A stretch of 64,000 nt of DNA, taken from positions 2,746,572 to 2,810,571 of the forward strand of contig VCAZ01000017.1 in assembly GCA_005784505.1 (NCBI GenBank), given 5' to 3'. Position 1 is the first letter of the stretch. Each line of letters opens with the position of its first letter. Positions 10,521 to 20,540 of the stretch are shown one piece after another. Position numbers and translations under genes: made by a program. The stretch is from Bagarius yarrelli. Taxonomy: Eukaryota > Chordata > Actinopteri > Siluriformes > Sisoridae. A model generated the notes under the pieces. It saw nothing but the letters and a program-made list of their open reading frames with translations, did not search any database and was not told the DNA's origin.

Positions 10521-11768
10521 TTTGCATGCCTTATTTCATTATTTCTAATGTAGACGTGTTTAAATAGAGAGAGAAGAATCCACACAACAGCAAGATAAAA
10601 ACATCTCAACTTTTCACAACGACGCAAATGCACCGCGGGTCATGTGACAAAAAACGACCAATCGGCTTTCTTTACCTTTTATTTATTATTATTATTATAA
10701 ATACATTTTGTAGCAAAGTTACAGCAATGATGAAAGTTCATTGCTGAAATTTCCTTGTTGTAATGAAGAGCAGCTGATGGTTGCTTAGCAACGACATGCG
10801 CCACCGACCACGCTCTTATGCGCAATATGTGAACGGGCTCTTATTACATTTTTCTATTTTTTCAGTTATGAAAAAGTTAAAAAAAATAGGGGTTTTCATG
10901 TATTCCAGAAACCTTGAACCCGAGCAGAACACTGTTTTTTTTTTACTAGCACAGTTTGTTATCAGAAACAGTAACAGAAAATGGACATTTCTCGGACATT
11001 CCCTTATCCAAAACTACATCAGTTGATCTGATTTTTTTTTAACCCAATTTGGGGTCCAGCTGTTTAATAGTGCTGGGAATCGAACCCCAACCACACTATG
11101 ACGTAATAGAACCTAGCTTGTGGTAAGATAGTACGCTAGTAAAGTGCATTAACATAAACCCGTGTAACGTAGCACTTTATGTCTATGACCTGGCTGAAAA
11201 GTCACATGGCCGTCATGTAAACTGTATGTGATCCTGGATAGTGTCTTTATTTTCCTACGAGCTAATTCATTTTCACGTATAGTTTCACGATCACAACGCA
11301 CAACGCATTCAAAACTGCATAGCTACATACCAAATAAAATCTTTAGTTATTTCTCATCAATGCTTGAGGTTTAAAACGCTGTAAATAGAAGCAGTCCCGC
11401 ATCTGTTCATTCCAGATGTTTTCTTAAGCATTGCTTAAATGTATAAAGAACGAAACATGTATTTAAACTGCATGAGGGGGCGGGATCTGGTCTGATTGGT
11501 GTATTTAGTGTTTATTTTACCACCAATCAGAGCAAGAAAGGATTGTGATGTGTTTAACTATATAATAATCCACCCCATGGCCTTGATTTCTCAGTTTCTG
11601 TCTTTTACTCTGTAGATCTTATTATAAATCACTTCATTTTTTGAGTTCTTGTAGCTTGAACGGACGTGAATGGTACAGCAGCGACCGAGCAGGTTTCTGT
11701 ATCCGCGGATATTTAATAAATAAAACAAAATCTATAGATAAATATTTGATTCAATATTTTATTATATT
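10521..11768. other. Intergenic between cacng5 and cacng4, nothing recognised
   Basis: AT-rich single-copy-looking DNA. A possible decayed SINE B-box (GGGAATCGAACCCC) sits near 11074-11089. No coding evidence. Confidence 0.4.
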
Positions 11769-12172
11769 AGGGATGTAGTATCAGGTACCAGGCTCGATAC
11801 TTAGCCAAATGTTAGCTTTTGCGACGTCATTGACAGAACTTTCAGTGCACAAAGACTCCAACAGCAGCGTCAGAGCGTCAGGATCAGAACGCAAACTTTG
11901 TTCCGCAAAAATATTAAGAGATATTAATACAAGTACTCGATACAAAATGTTAGAAATTAGAACACAAGTAAGCATGGAGAATTTGCTGCCAGCAGTAATG
12001 CTAGTACTCGGCAACCGAACCTAAAGAAAAGCCATCCAAAGATAAGAGAAAATGGCACGAGAGCCATACAAATAATCCAAAAAAAAAGTACAGATATCGG
12101 TATCGGCAAGTACCAGGAAAAAAAAATATCGGTACTCGAACTCGGTCTAAAATCGTATCGGTGCAGCCCTGA
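11769..12172. mobile_element. Probable non-autonomous DNA transposon
   Basis: The left part (AGGGATGTAGTATCAGG, then GTACCAGGCTCGATACT) and the inverted right part (AGGGCTGCACCGATACGAT) resemble each other as degenerate terminal repeats. The right side also carries repeated ATCGGTAT/GGTACTCG motifs, typical of a widespread fish hAT-like MITE. No transposase frame. Confidence 0.45.
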
Positions 12173-12764
12173 AAAAAATATGTTTCCAGGAAATATTTAT
12201 TTAAACAATGTTGATTGTTCATAGTGTAAATAATTAAAACACTATTAATCACTTAAAAGTTATTAGAAATCTTTCTATTCGCAGATTATTGTATTTTATA
12301 GCAACTGTAAGGGTTTTATAATGTTATCGGAGTCTAGTGTATAAATTGACATTTTTTTCTCTGCTAATTCGTTTTTTTGGGTTGATTTATGACTGTTAAC
12401 ATTTTTCAAAAATCAATGTTCAATTTTTTAAGATGGAATTTATGACAGTGTGTTAATTTTTATTTTAACAACGAAGCCACAAAGGGAATAAAGAATAAAA
12501 TGCGACACTTAACGCTTTGTTCTTTAGGTGTTAACAGGAGAACCTCTACTTATTTTGCTCATTTATTTATAACTAAACATGTTGAACAAATTGTGATGAC
12601 TTTATTTCCGTACAGAATTGATGCTAGTTTTTTTGGGGTTTTTTTGTAATAGAATCTATAATACATGAACATCTAAAGGACCCAAGGAAAAAATCCTGTA
12701 AAATAAATGTAATTAATTTTAATAATTTTCTATTAAAAAATTTGATGCTTTAGTTAATTTACAC

Positions 12765-12955
12765 CCAAAAGATGCTCTATTCTCATTATATTATCCTGAG
12801 CGACTTACATTTATCTTATTTATACAAATTAAGGGTTAAGGACCTTGCTCAGGGGCCCAGCAGTGGTGGTATGGTGGAGCTGGGAATCAAACCCACAATC
12901 TTTGAGTTGGTAGTTCAACACCTTAACCATAAGCCACCACTTCCACATGAACTGC
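12765..12955 (-). repeat. SINE family B, minus strand
   Basis: Read on the plus strand it begins with the 3' portion (GAGCGACTTACATTTATC), continues through AGGGTTAAGGACCTTGCTCAGGGGCCCAGCAGTGG and ends with the inverted tRNA-like head (GGGAATCAAACCCACAATC, then CACCTTAACCATAAGCCACC). Nearly full length. Confidence 0.85.
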
Positions 12956-13369
12956 TGAATATACGTTAACTATAAGTAAAATCGCGATGTCCTTTTCCTC
13001 CAAACGCTAAAAATCTGTGAAAACACGTTCCTCCAAATTTAAACACACTGATAAAGTTCCTCAGAGAACCCCATCTTATATTTTCTCTTACTTTCTGTGT
13101 ACATATTTCATCTAATGTGTAAATACAATGGACTATTTTCTACCAAAGCTTTTGTTCTGTATTCTGATATTCTGATCTAAAGCTACTGAACTGTGATGCT
13201 GTACATGAACGGCGTGTACTGTGAAAAATATACATGTGAACCTGAACAATGGAGTGCAGTGATGTGAACCTGCAGTGTGTTTGCGGTGTGTTTGTACTCT
13301 CACTGTGTGTCATTGTACAGTAGTAAAGCTACTGTTCTACACAACTGCGTGTGTGGTTTATTTCTCTAT
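12956..13369. other. Intergenic spacer
   Basis: AT-rich spacer between a SINE and a large microsatellite. I see no feature in it. Confidence 0.4.
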
Positions 13370-13427
13370 TCATTGGTCTGTCTGTCTGTGTGTCTGTCTA
13401 TCTATCTATCCGTCTGTCTGTTTTTTG

Positions 13428-13490
<63 letters not shown>

Positions 13491-13709
13491 GTCTGTCTGT
13501 CTGTCTGTCTGTCTATTTATCCATCTGTCTGTCTGCTTATCCAGCTATCTGTCTGTCTAATCTATCTGTCTGTCTGTCTTACTGTCTATCTGTCTATCTA
13601 TCTATCTATCTATCTCTCTATCTGTATGTCTGTCTGTCTATTTATCCGTCTGTCTGTCTTCTTATCCAGCTATCTGTCTGTCTAATCTATCTGTCTGTCT
13701 GTCTTACTG

Positions 13710-13747
<38 letters not shown>

Positions 13748-13935
13748 CGTCTGTCTGTCTATCTGGTCTCTGTCTGACTGGCTAAGCTTTCTGTCTAATC
13801 TTTCTGTCTTTCTGTCTAATCTATCTATCTATTTATCTGTCTGTCTGTCTGTCTCTTTGTCTGTCTGTCTGTCTAATCTATATCTATCTGTTTGTCTATC
13901 TATCCATCTATCTATCTGTCTATCTATCTGTCTTC
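13370..13935. repeat. (TCTA)n/(TCTG)n compound tetranucleotide array
   Basis: About 560 bases of TCTA and TCTG tetranucleotides in alternating blocks with occasional TTTA/TCCG variants. A longer block of about 115 bases (from TCTGTCTTACTGTC back through the TTATCC variants) occurs twice, near 13510-13625 and 13640-13745. This shows segmental duplication inside the array. All reading frames give Leu-Ser-Ile-Tyr or Cys-Leu-Ser-Val repeats, which are artefacts. Confidence 0.95.
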
Positions 13936-13990
13936 TTAATCAGGGTCACAGGGATCTGCTGGAGTCTGGGTTCAGGTCTCCAGTCCATTA
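13936..13990 (-). repeat. SINE family A tail fragment
   Basis: AATCAGGGTCACAGGGATCT and CTGGAGTCT match the inverted 3' end of family A. The fragment separates the tetranucleotide array from the TA run. Confidence 0.6.
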
Positions 13991-13994
13991 CAGT

Positions 13995-13996
<2 letters not shown>

Positions 13997-14074
<78 letters not shown>

Positions 14075-14075
14075 C

Positions 14076-14110
<35 letters not shown>
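13997..14110. repeat. (TA)n followed by (GA)n
   Basis: About 78 bases of TA dinucleotides, then about 31 bases of GA. Together with the tetranucleotide array this makes roughly 740 bases of nearly continuous simple sequence. Confidence 0.95.
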
Positions 14111-14117
<7 letters not shown>

Positions 14118-14887
14118 AATTTACCAAGCACCAAAGACCATTTTGATTGCTGTGATTTTAAAATATTGGATTTTTGTAATGATAAAACACTGACATACGT
14201 AAAATAGAAGGTTTTTAAGCTTTGTAAATAAAAAAAAATCCTTCAAATTAGTTTTAGATCACGTGACAAGGCACAACACAATGATGCGTTGAGCGATTTC
14301 GCAATGACACCACTGAAAAGTATGACCAGCTCGCACCTTGATCCTCTAATTAACATCCATCAGGACATTGCTATAGATTTTCTTCTACAGTAAAAAGCAG
14401 AGATGAATGAAGAGTTTCTCCATTTGTGTTAACAGTTAGTTAAAAGTGTCATCTTCTTTAGGATCTTCTGAGATCTTTAAACCGATGTGTTTACGGAACA
14501 TTAAAATTATACAGTCCAGCAGGAACCACATGAATAAATATGGCGCGACAGCTTTGTTTACTGTAAACAGTGTTATGAGTCCCTCTAGTGGTGGAAAGCA
14601 AGTTATTGCAGGTTGTTATTCACTTAAATAAGAAAGCGTAAAATACAGCTTGGAATATTAAATTTTATATATATATAAACCAAAGTGGAATAAAATAATA
14701 GAAGCGAATGCTATATGTGAGTAGGAATCATACAGAGGATGATGGGTAATGTAGTCTATAATAAAATATCAAAAATTGAGGATTGTTGGCTGTTTAATAG
14801 CTTTTCATATATTCTGTTATCACAGCATCAGCTAACATATTTTTTTGTTAAAAACAGCCTTACGTTTATTATTCTTTACTTTTCAAG
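14111..14887. other. Intergenic spacer
   Basis: No gene or complete repeat is recognised. GATGATGGGTAATGTAGTC at 14738-14756 resembles the ends of common fish DNA elements and ZNF143-type motifs. Confidence 0.35.
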
Positions 14888-14899
14888 AAAGACATTCAT

Positions 14900-15231
14900 T
14901 TATCTTCTATACCCACTTATTCCATAATTCGGGGTCACATGGATCTGCTGGAGTCTATCCCAGCCGTCTCTGAAAGGGAAAGGGTGAAAGGCAGGAGAGG
15001 GACACTTACAGGGTCTCACACACACACACACACTCACTCCTATGGGCAATTTAGAATCACCAATCAATCTAACATACATGTTTTTGGACTGTAGAAGGAA
15101 ACCGGAAAAAACCCACGCAAGCACAAGGAGAAAAGATGCTTACACATTAAGACCCCTGCCTGGGAATCAAACCCAGGACCTTCTTGCTGTGAGGCAACAT
15201 CGTTAACCACTAAGCCACCGTGCTGCCCGAA
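14900..15231 (-). repeat. SINE family A, full length, with 12-bp target duplication
   Basis: On the minus strand it runs from GGGCAGCACGGTGGCTTAG (A-box-like) through GGGTTTGATTCCCAGG (B-box-like) to a GGGTATAGAAGATAAATG tail. The 12-mer AAAGACATTCAT occurs exactly at 14888-14899 and again at 15232-15243, immediately outside the element. This is good evidence of a retroposed insertion. A (CA)n run lies inside at about 15018-15031. Confidence 0.9.
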
Positions 15232-15243
15232 AAAGACATTCAT

Positions 15244-15819
15244 GTACAGTCATTTTTTTTTTTAAATGGTGAAGAATAAATTAATTTGCATATCATGAAT
15301 AATAATTAATTGATGTTTAGTAGAATTATAGGAGTTACACTCCCCAATCCAACTAGTCAGTTCTGAAAATTCCATACCGGATCAGTCGAGGCCTGGGTTA
15401 CCAATGATCACCACCGGTACCGCTGACCTACAGGGTCCTGGTGGAAGATGGGCAAGGTTAGTGGGTGTAAGTGAAAGTAGGTGATTTACTGTTGTTCCAT
15501 AAGGGAACAACCAAAAAAAAAGCTAGATTCTCCAGGACATGAGTGACACCTAGCTGCAGATTAGACCTCATGCAAGGCAACAGTAGTGTGAGTTAATAAG
15601 AGGATGTTAAAGATCCAATCATAAGAGCAAGATCTCTTTTGCCCTAATGCACATCGCAGGTCTGCCTAAGCTTTTTTTTTTTTTATTTGACTTCTTATTC
15701 TTCTTATTCCTATTATTCCTTTTGTTATTATCTCATTTCACTTAAAAATGAATAAGCAATTTAAACTCCACTTTTCTATTAATATATCATTTCTGTCAAT
15801 ATATTTGCAGTAGTCTGTC
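15244..15819. other. Intergenic, possible old repeat
   Basis: The part 15340-15500 (GGCCTGGGTTACCAATGATC, CACCGGTACCGCTGACC) is higher in GC and looks like the decayed end of a retroelement. I cannot name the family. Confidence 0.3.
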
Positions 15820-16270
15820 AATTAAACGTCCCTAGATTACATATGAGTTACATAAGGGAACGAGACACTGCATGCTTGTGGAACACCCTTTAATAACCTT
15901 TGGCCTGAAGTATTTGTGTAATCCGACCAATCAGAAAGGGTTATGGTCACGGACAGGTGACATCATCATTACAAAATGTCTGACAAATGTACCCCTAGAG
16001 TGCACTCTAAGGCAATATGGGAGGAAAGATAGAGTGATGACCTCAACCACCCGCCTGCTTACCGTCTGATCAGCCTCTTAATCGTCACCAGCTTGTGATG
16101 TAATGCTTTCTGATTGGTCAGGTTACACATGTGCTTCCGGCTAAAGCTTATAAAAGTGCGTTGCCAACAGGTTTCCTTAAGGGGAACTGCAAAAGGTCTG
16201 AAATTTATAGCAGCTGTTATTAGCCAAAAAGCGGTCTGATTGGCATGTGCAGCAGCCAATCACAGAACAT
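15820..16270. mobile_element. Inverted-repeat dispersed element
   Basis: AAGGGAACGAGACACTGCATG followed by GTGTAATCCGACCAATCAGA resembles a repeat common in otophysan fish genomes. Inside it, GACCAATCAGAAAG at 15924-15937 recurs in inverted orientation as CTTTCTGATTGGTC at 16108-16121. The similarity extends for about 55 bases on each side, so the piece could fold as a hairpin around a loop of about 130-150 bases. No coding capacity. Confidence 0.5.
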
Positions 16271-18889
16271 TTTGTTCAGTATCATGTTCGTAAAAACCTG
16301 TAGTCGATGTCTATACCGGCATGCAACTATTGATTAATTTATTTTTAAGTATTAGAATAATTAATAATTTATTTTTAACTATTTATAAATGTATTTTTAT
16401 TTTAAGTCTTTAATGTGAAATTCACATCATTTGGATTTAGCTGATCCTCTTAAGCCCGGGACTATTTATACAGTTTGATCAAATCTGACAAAAAGTACAC
16501 ATAAACAGCCGCCATTTCTATATTTTTAGCTTGTCTCTGCTTAGCATGTCCTCTACTGACCCAGATGAGACCTGAGACACACTGAGCACTTCTGACTAAT
16601 ACAGTGTGACTCTGGGGCGCTGACGGTAATTGCTCAAGTCATTGTTCCATGAAAGATAGGTGGACATAATAAGGAAAGCACTAGAGGGTGACACGGGAGG
16701 AGATTTTTAATCCTGTCTTATTCTAATCCCATGAAAAATCTGGGGAGGAAATCCCAGAAGAATGTCTCTCATTACCGTCCACTCATCTTTTTAGTGTTTT
16801 TCAGCCAGACAGTCACTGGCACCTTAGGCTGTATAAATAAAGAAACTGCTGGTTGTCTTTAGCACGCTACTTCGCATGTGTGACGCTGAAGGCCACTCGT
16901 GTTTTAATAATGCGGGCGCATAGACTTTTTCGCAGTCTTTCTTAACTCTTAAGTAACTTTTGTCAGCCTAGAAATGAAACTAAGGTGTCAATAAGGTTGC
17001 CACCTATTATGCAGAAAAATAAGGGACGCCTGCGGCAGCGTGGGGCGTCACAATGACAACAAACTCAGAACTCTATTTTATTAATTTCTTAAAAGAACAG
17101 ATCCATAATGAACACACAAAATGAATTAATCAACATTAAAAAATGTATTTATTCATGTAGTAGCAGTTAAATGTCTTTATTTAATTATTCATTTTATAGT
17201 ATTGAAGGATGCAACTGCCTCGATTAGTTATTGTTTATTTTCCTCACACAGACTTTATATTTAATTAAATAAGAATTAATTATATTTCCCATCCGGTAAG
17301 TTTATCTCTTATTAAATGAATGTTTATGTGTCTGACTGTACAGCTCAGCCCTAATTAAGCCTTCCTCAGCCTTATATCATTATATAATAACGTAGGGAAG
17401 TGATTCATATTTGAACAATATTTCTCCAAAAAAAATAGATTGGATTTGAATTTGGATGTGAAATCTAATGTAAAATATCAGAAAATGATTGCGGTAATTA
17501 AAATAACATAGAACTTCCTGCCTCAGGAGATGCTCGAGGTATGAAAAATTGCGAGACGAAATTGCAAATTGTGAACAAACTCTGCAAACGGGTTGATACT
17601 CGTTTCCGCTGCCTCTTTCCAGTCATGTGATTTCTCCCACTTTCTTCACTACTTTTGCATTCGCTTTCATTTTAATCCAATGCCATCGTTTCTAATCGAC
17701 TCTATTGTCAGAGCTTTACTGCAAAAAACACCCGCCTCCTTAGACCCTGATTGGCCCTGGCATTAAACCAGTCAAACTGATGATGGCAGTAAATAAATTT
17801 AAAAATAAGGGACAAATTATATTTGTGTATAAATTTGGAAATCATAGTGCTTTTAACGATTCCTGGTCCCACTCACTCCATCAGACATTTTTTCATGTCC
17901 TGTCCCAATCACATAATTGACAGTGAGTTTGTTTTTCCTCCTGTGACCCGTGGAATTCCCTGAGAAACCAGCAGCACATGTGGCCTGGAGCTTCGATTAT
18001 TTTCTCTATGATATTATCACAGATAATCCTGGTGTGATGATGTCACAGACGTGGAAGTAAATCGAAAAGACATTTCGCATCTCAACGGTGGACGTTGGCT
18101 GATTTGTCGCGTTGGCGCTTTTCCCTCGGAGGCATGGAAGCAATCCAAAGTGGCAAAAAACTGAGGGCGTCTGTGAGAGAGAGAGAGAGAGAGACACAAT
18201 TTATAATGTTAGCAGACACAGCAGTCCTCTGTCTCTTCCTGTCTGCCTCAATTAGTTTCCCTCAGACAGAAAGGGACATGATGAGGGGAAGAAAAACAGT
18301 GAAGCCCAAAAAGCGCAACCTTACATATGTGCACTAATACAACTGGTAGTATTGTTATAGAAATGGATCCCTCTGTCTTATGTAAATGAGCTTACTCTAT
18401 GCTGCGATCTCAGCTGGACAGAAAAGCTAGAAGGAAATAATAATTAGAATTCTGGAGACATTCACCGTCTCGCCCTCATTTAGCAGAGTTCACACTGCAC
18501 TGGAAATGAGGAGACGGTTTAGATTGCAATAGTAATACCACCAATTTCTATTGAGGACAAAACGAGCATTTAAACGAGCATTTAAACGAGCATTTAAGCG
18601 TCTTTGTGAGAGGGAGACGATACGGATACCTAAAAACACAACACTGAGGAAAACAATTAGTTTTGTTTCAGCCTTATTTTGTTTTAAATATATTTATATC
18701 CTTGTTTAAAATTAATAGAAGGATAGACAATCAGAAAAGCATCTCAATAGACTTCCTTATAACAATATCCCTCTCAAATTTTGACATTTTTTACATTTAA
18801 CATTTTGTCAATTCATAAACTTTGTGTTTAAAATGGTATTAACAAGCCGAATATACTCCATCATTTATCAGTTTTAAAAATATATAAGA
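16271..18889. other. Intergenic between cacng5 and cacng4
   Basis: No gene seen. Items noted: a probable decayed repeat with GGTTGCCACCTATTATG near 17005 and AAATAAGGGAC-type motifs near 17030 and 17810; a (GA)n run at 18176-18194; a perfect triple 12-bp direct repeat (ACGAGCATTTAA) at about 18562-18597. The part 16440-16800 is relatively complex and could be noncoding regulatory DNA. Confidence 0.4.
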
Positions 18890-19020
18890 CTTTTACAGTA
18901 CAGTGAAATGTTTATTTTTGCATATCCTACTTAAGAAAATTGGGGTCAGAACACACATGGTGAGCCATGATACAGTTCCCCCTTGAGCAGGAAAGGGGCG
19001 CTGTATTATGATTAAGGGCT
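18890..19020 (-). repeat. SINE family C fragment, minus strand
   Basis: GTGAAATGTTTATTTTTGCA, then CATATCC...AAAATTGGGGTCAGA and GATACAGTTCCCCC...GAGCAGGAA match the inverted 3' half of family C (compare 56930-57010). The tRNA-like head is missing. Confidence 0.65.
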
Positions 19021-19196
19021 TAACAGGAAAAAAAAATTTATAAAAGAACTTCCCAGACATGACATATGCAAATCCAAAAAATCCAATAATGCAACTCCGC
19101 CAATGCAGCAAACCCCTTTCTGTTTTCATAAGAAGTCATTATTTTTCTCCCTATTTACTGGCTGGAAATTTTTGTTTTGCTTAATAATTTTATCAT

Positions 19197-19385
19197 GGGG
19201 GAACCACAGTGGCTTGCCTCACAGCAAGAATGTCCCAGGTTTGATTCCCAGGCAGGGGCTTTTCTGTAAGGAGGTTGCATGTTCTCCCTGTGCTTGCGTG
19301 GGTTTACTTTGGGTACTTTGGTTTACTCCTACAGTTCAAAAACATTGTTATGTTAGATTAATTGGTGATTCTAACTTGCCCATAG

Positions 19386-19416
<31 letters not shown>

Positions 19417-19485
19417 GACTGGCAACCGGTCTGGGCTGTCCCTGAATTAGGGAATAAACAGGTATAGACAATTTATGAATGTATG
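19197..19485 (+). repeat. SINE family A, plus strand
   Basis: Begins GGGGGAACCACAGTGGCTTG (with the GTTAGCACTGTT segment deleted) and continues through GGTTTGATTCCCAGGCAGGG, the GTTCTCCCTGTGCTTGCG body, a (GT)n run at about 19388-19414 and a GAATTAGGGAATAAACAGGT tail. Nearly complete. Confidence 0.85.
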
Positions 19486-19654
19486 TTATGGATGTGTAGA
19501 AAACAGAATTTTATGAATCATGATAATGAATTTTATCATGGATGTGTAATTCACAATATTGATTATTATTGGATGTGTACTTCACAATTACTGAATTATA
19601 TTACAGTATATAAATATTTAAATAATTATTATTATGCATAGATATCTTAGTACA

Positions 19655-19697
<43 letters not shown>

Positions 19698-19700
19698 TCT
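19655..19700. repeat. (TC)n microsatellite
   Basis: TC dinucleotides with a few TTTC interruptions. Confidence 0.9.
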
Positions 19701-19929
19701 TCTGACCATTATTCTTAATGTTCTTGTATGTGAGAAATCCATATAAATGCGACATATTGATTGGATAAGATGATGATGATGATTAGCTGACGATTGACTA
19801 ATAAAGTAAACGATTAATTTTTTTAAAGAAATACTAAAAAATTGAAGACATCTAATGTATGATACTGAACAGATTAAAGGAGTTGGTTCGGAAGAATCGA
19901 CTCAGCAAAATGACTCATCAATGCTCATA

Positions 19930-20311
19930 ACTTCCCGAGCGCGCGCAGATCGCAAACCTAGTCGCGAAGAGCGCACGATGGAAAGCAGTGAGCACCTCGG
20001 GGAGAAATTGCCCATCACCTCACGCGCTTAGTTCGAGGAGTTTCTGTTTGGATGCCCGGTATGAATTTCATCATCACTTTAATTCCAGTTGGAGACTGCA
20101 GGTTTGGAGACGTGGTCAGTTGTGTCGCGTTATAACAGTTGCATTTTAAAAAAAGACAAGCCGTTTTTTGATAAACTTTTACAAAATTAGGATAATTGAA
20201 AGAAAATTAAGATCGGAAATTAGGCTCAGCACGTGCGTTTCTCTGCGTCCGTGGTTTGAACCGCGTAAATGTTGCCGCCAGCGCGTGCCGGATGAGCATG
20301 TGTCCGCTGTC
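19930..20311 (+). promoter_or_regulatory. cacng4: CpG-rich 5' region / probable promoter and 5' UTR of cacng4
   Basis: CpG dinucleotides (CCCGAGCGCGCGCAGATCGC and onward) become frequent here, continue into the first coding exon, and are rare elsewhere in the window. No convincing TATA box is visible, as expected for a CpG-type vertebrate promoter. An upstream ATG frame of 17 codons lies at 19978-20031. Transcription start not determined. Confidence 0.55.
19978..20031 (+). other. Candidate upstream ORF in the cacng4 leader
   Basis: ATG at 19978 opens a 17-codon frame (MESSEHLGEKLPITSRA) that ends at TAG 20029-20031, some 280 bases before the cacng4 start. Its context is GCACGATGG (A at -3 relative to the ATG, G at +4), which is favourable. 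It matters only if the transcript starts upstream of it, which is unknown. Confidence 0.35.
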
Positions 20312-20540
20312 ATGGCTCGCTGTGACCGCGGCGTTCAGACTCTTCTCACGGCTCTGGGCGCGTTCGCTGCCTTCAGTCTTATGACGGTGGCCATCGGTAC
20401 GGACTACTGGCTCTATTCGCGCGCATACGTGTGTAACGCCACTAACAGCAGCGCGGACGAAGCAGAAAACCTGCTGAAGCCCAAAAAGACCAAAGGAGAC
20501 CTGACACACTCGGGACTCTGGAGGATCTGCTGTATTGAAG
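20312..20540 (+). CDS. cacng4: cacng4 coding exon 1
   Basis: Encodes residues 1-76 plus one base of G77: N-terminus, TM1 and most of the first extracellular loop up to GLWRICCIE. The donor is TTGAAG|GTAAAA. GC-rich and CpG-rich compared with everything around it. Confidence 0.96.

Noticed and set aside
13275..13777. Long Leu-Ser-Ile-Tyr / Cys-Leu-Ser-Val open frames
   Set aside because: They are TCTA/TCTG tetranucleotide repeats.
20168..20311. N-terminal extension of cacng4 upstream of the ATG at 20312
   Set aside because: The frame starts only at TTG, and gamma-4 proteins begin at the position of MARCDRG.
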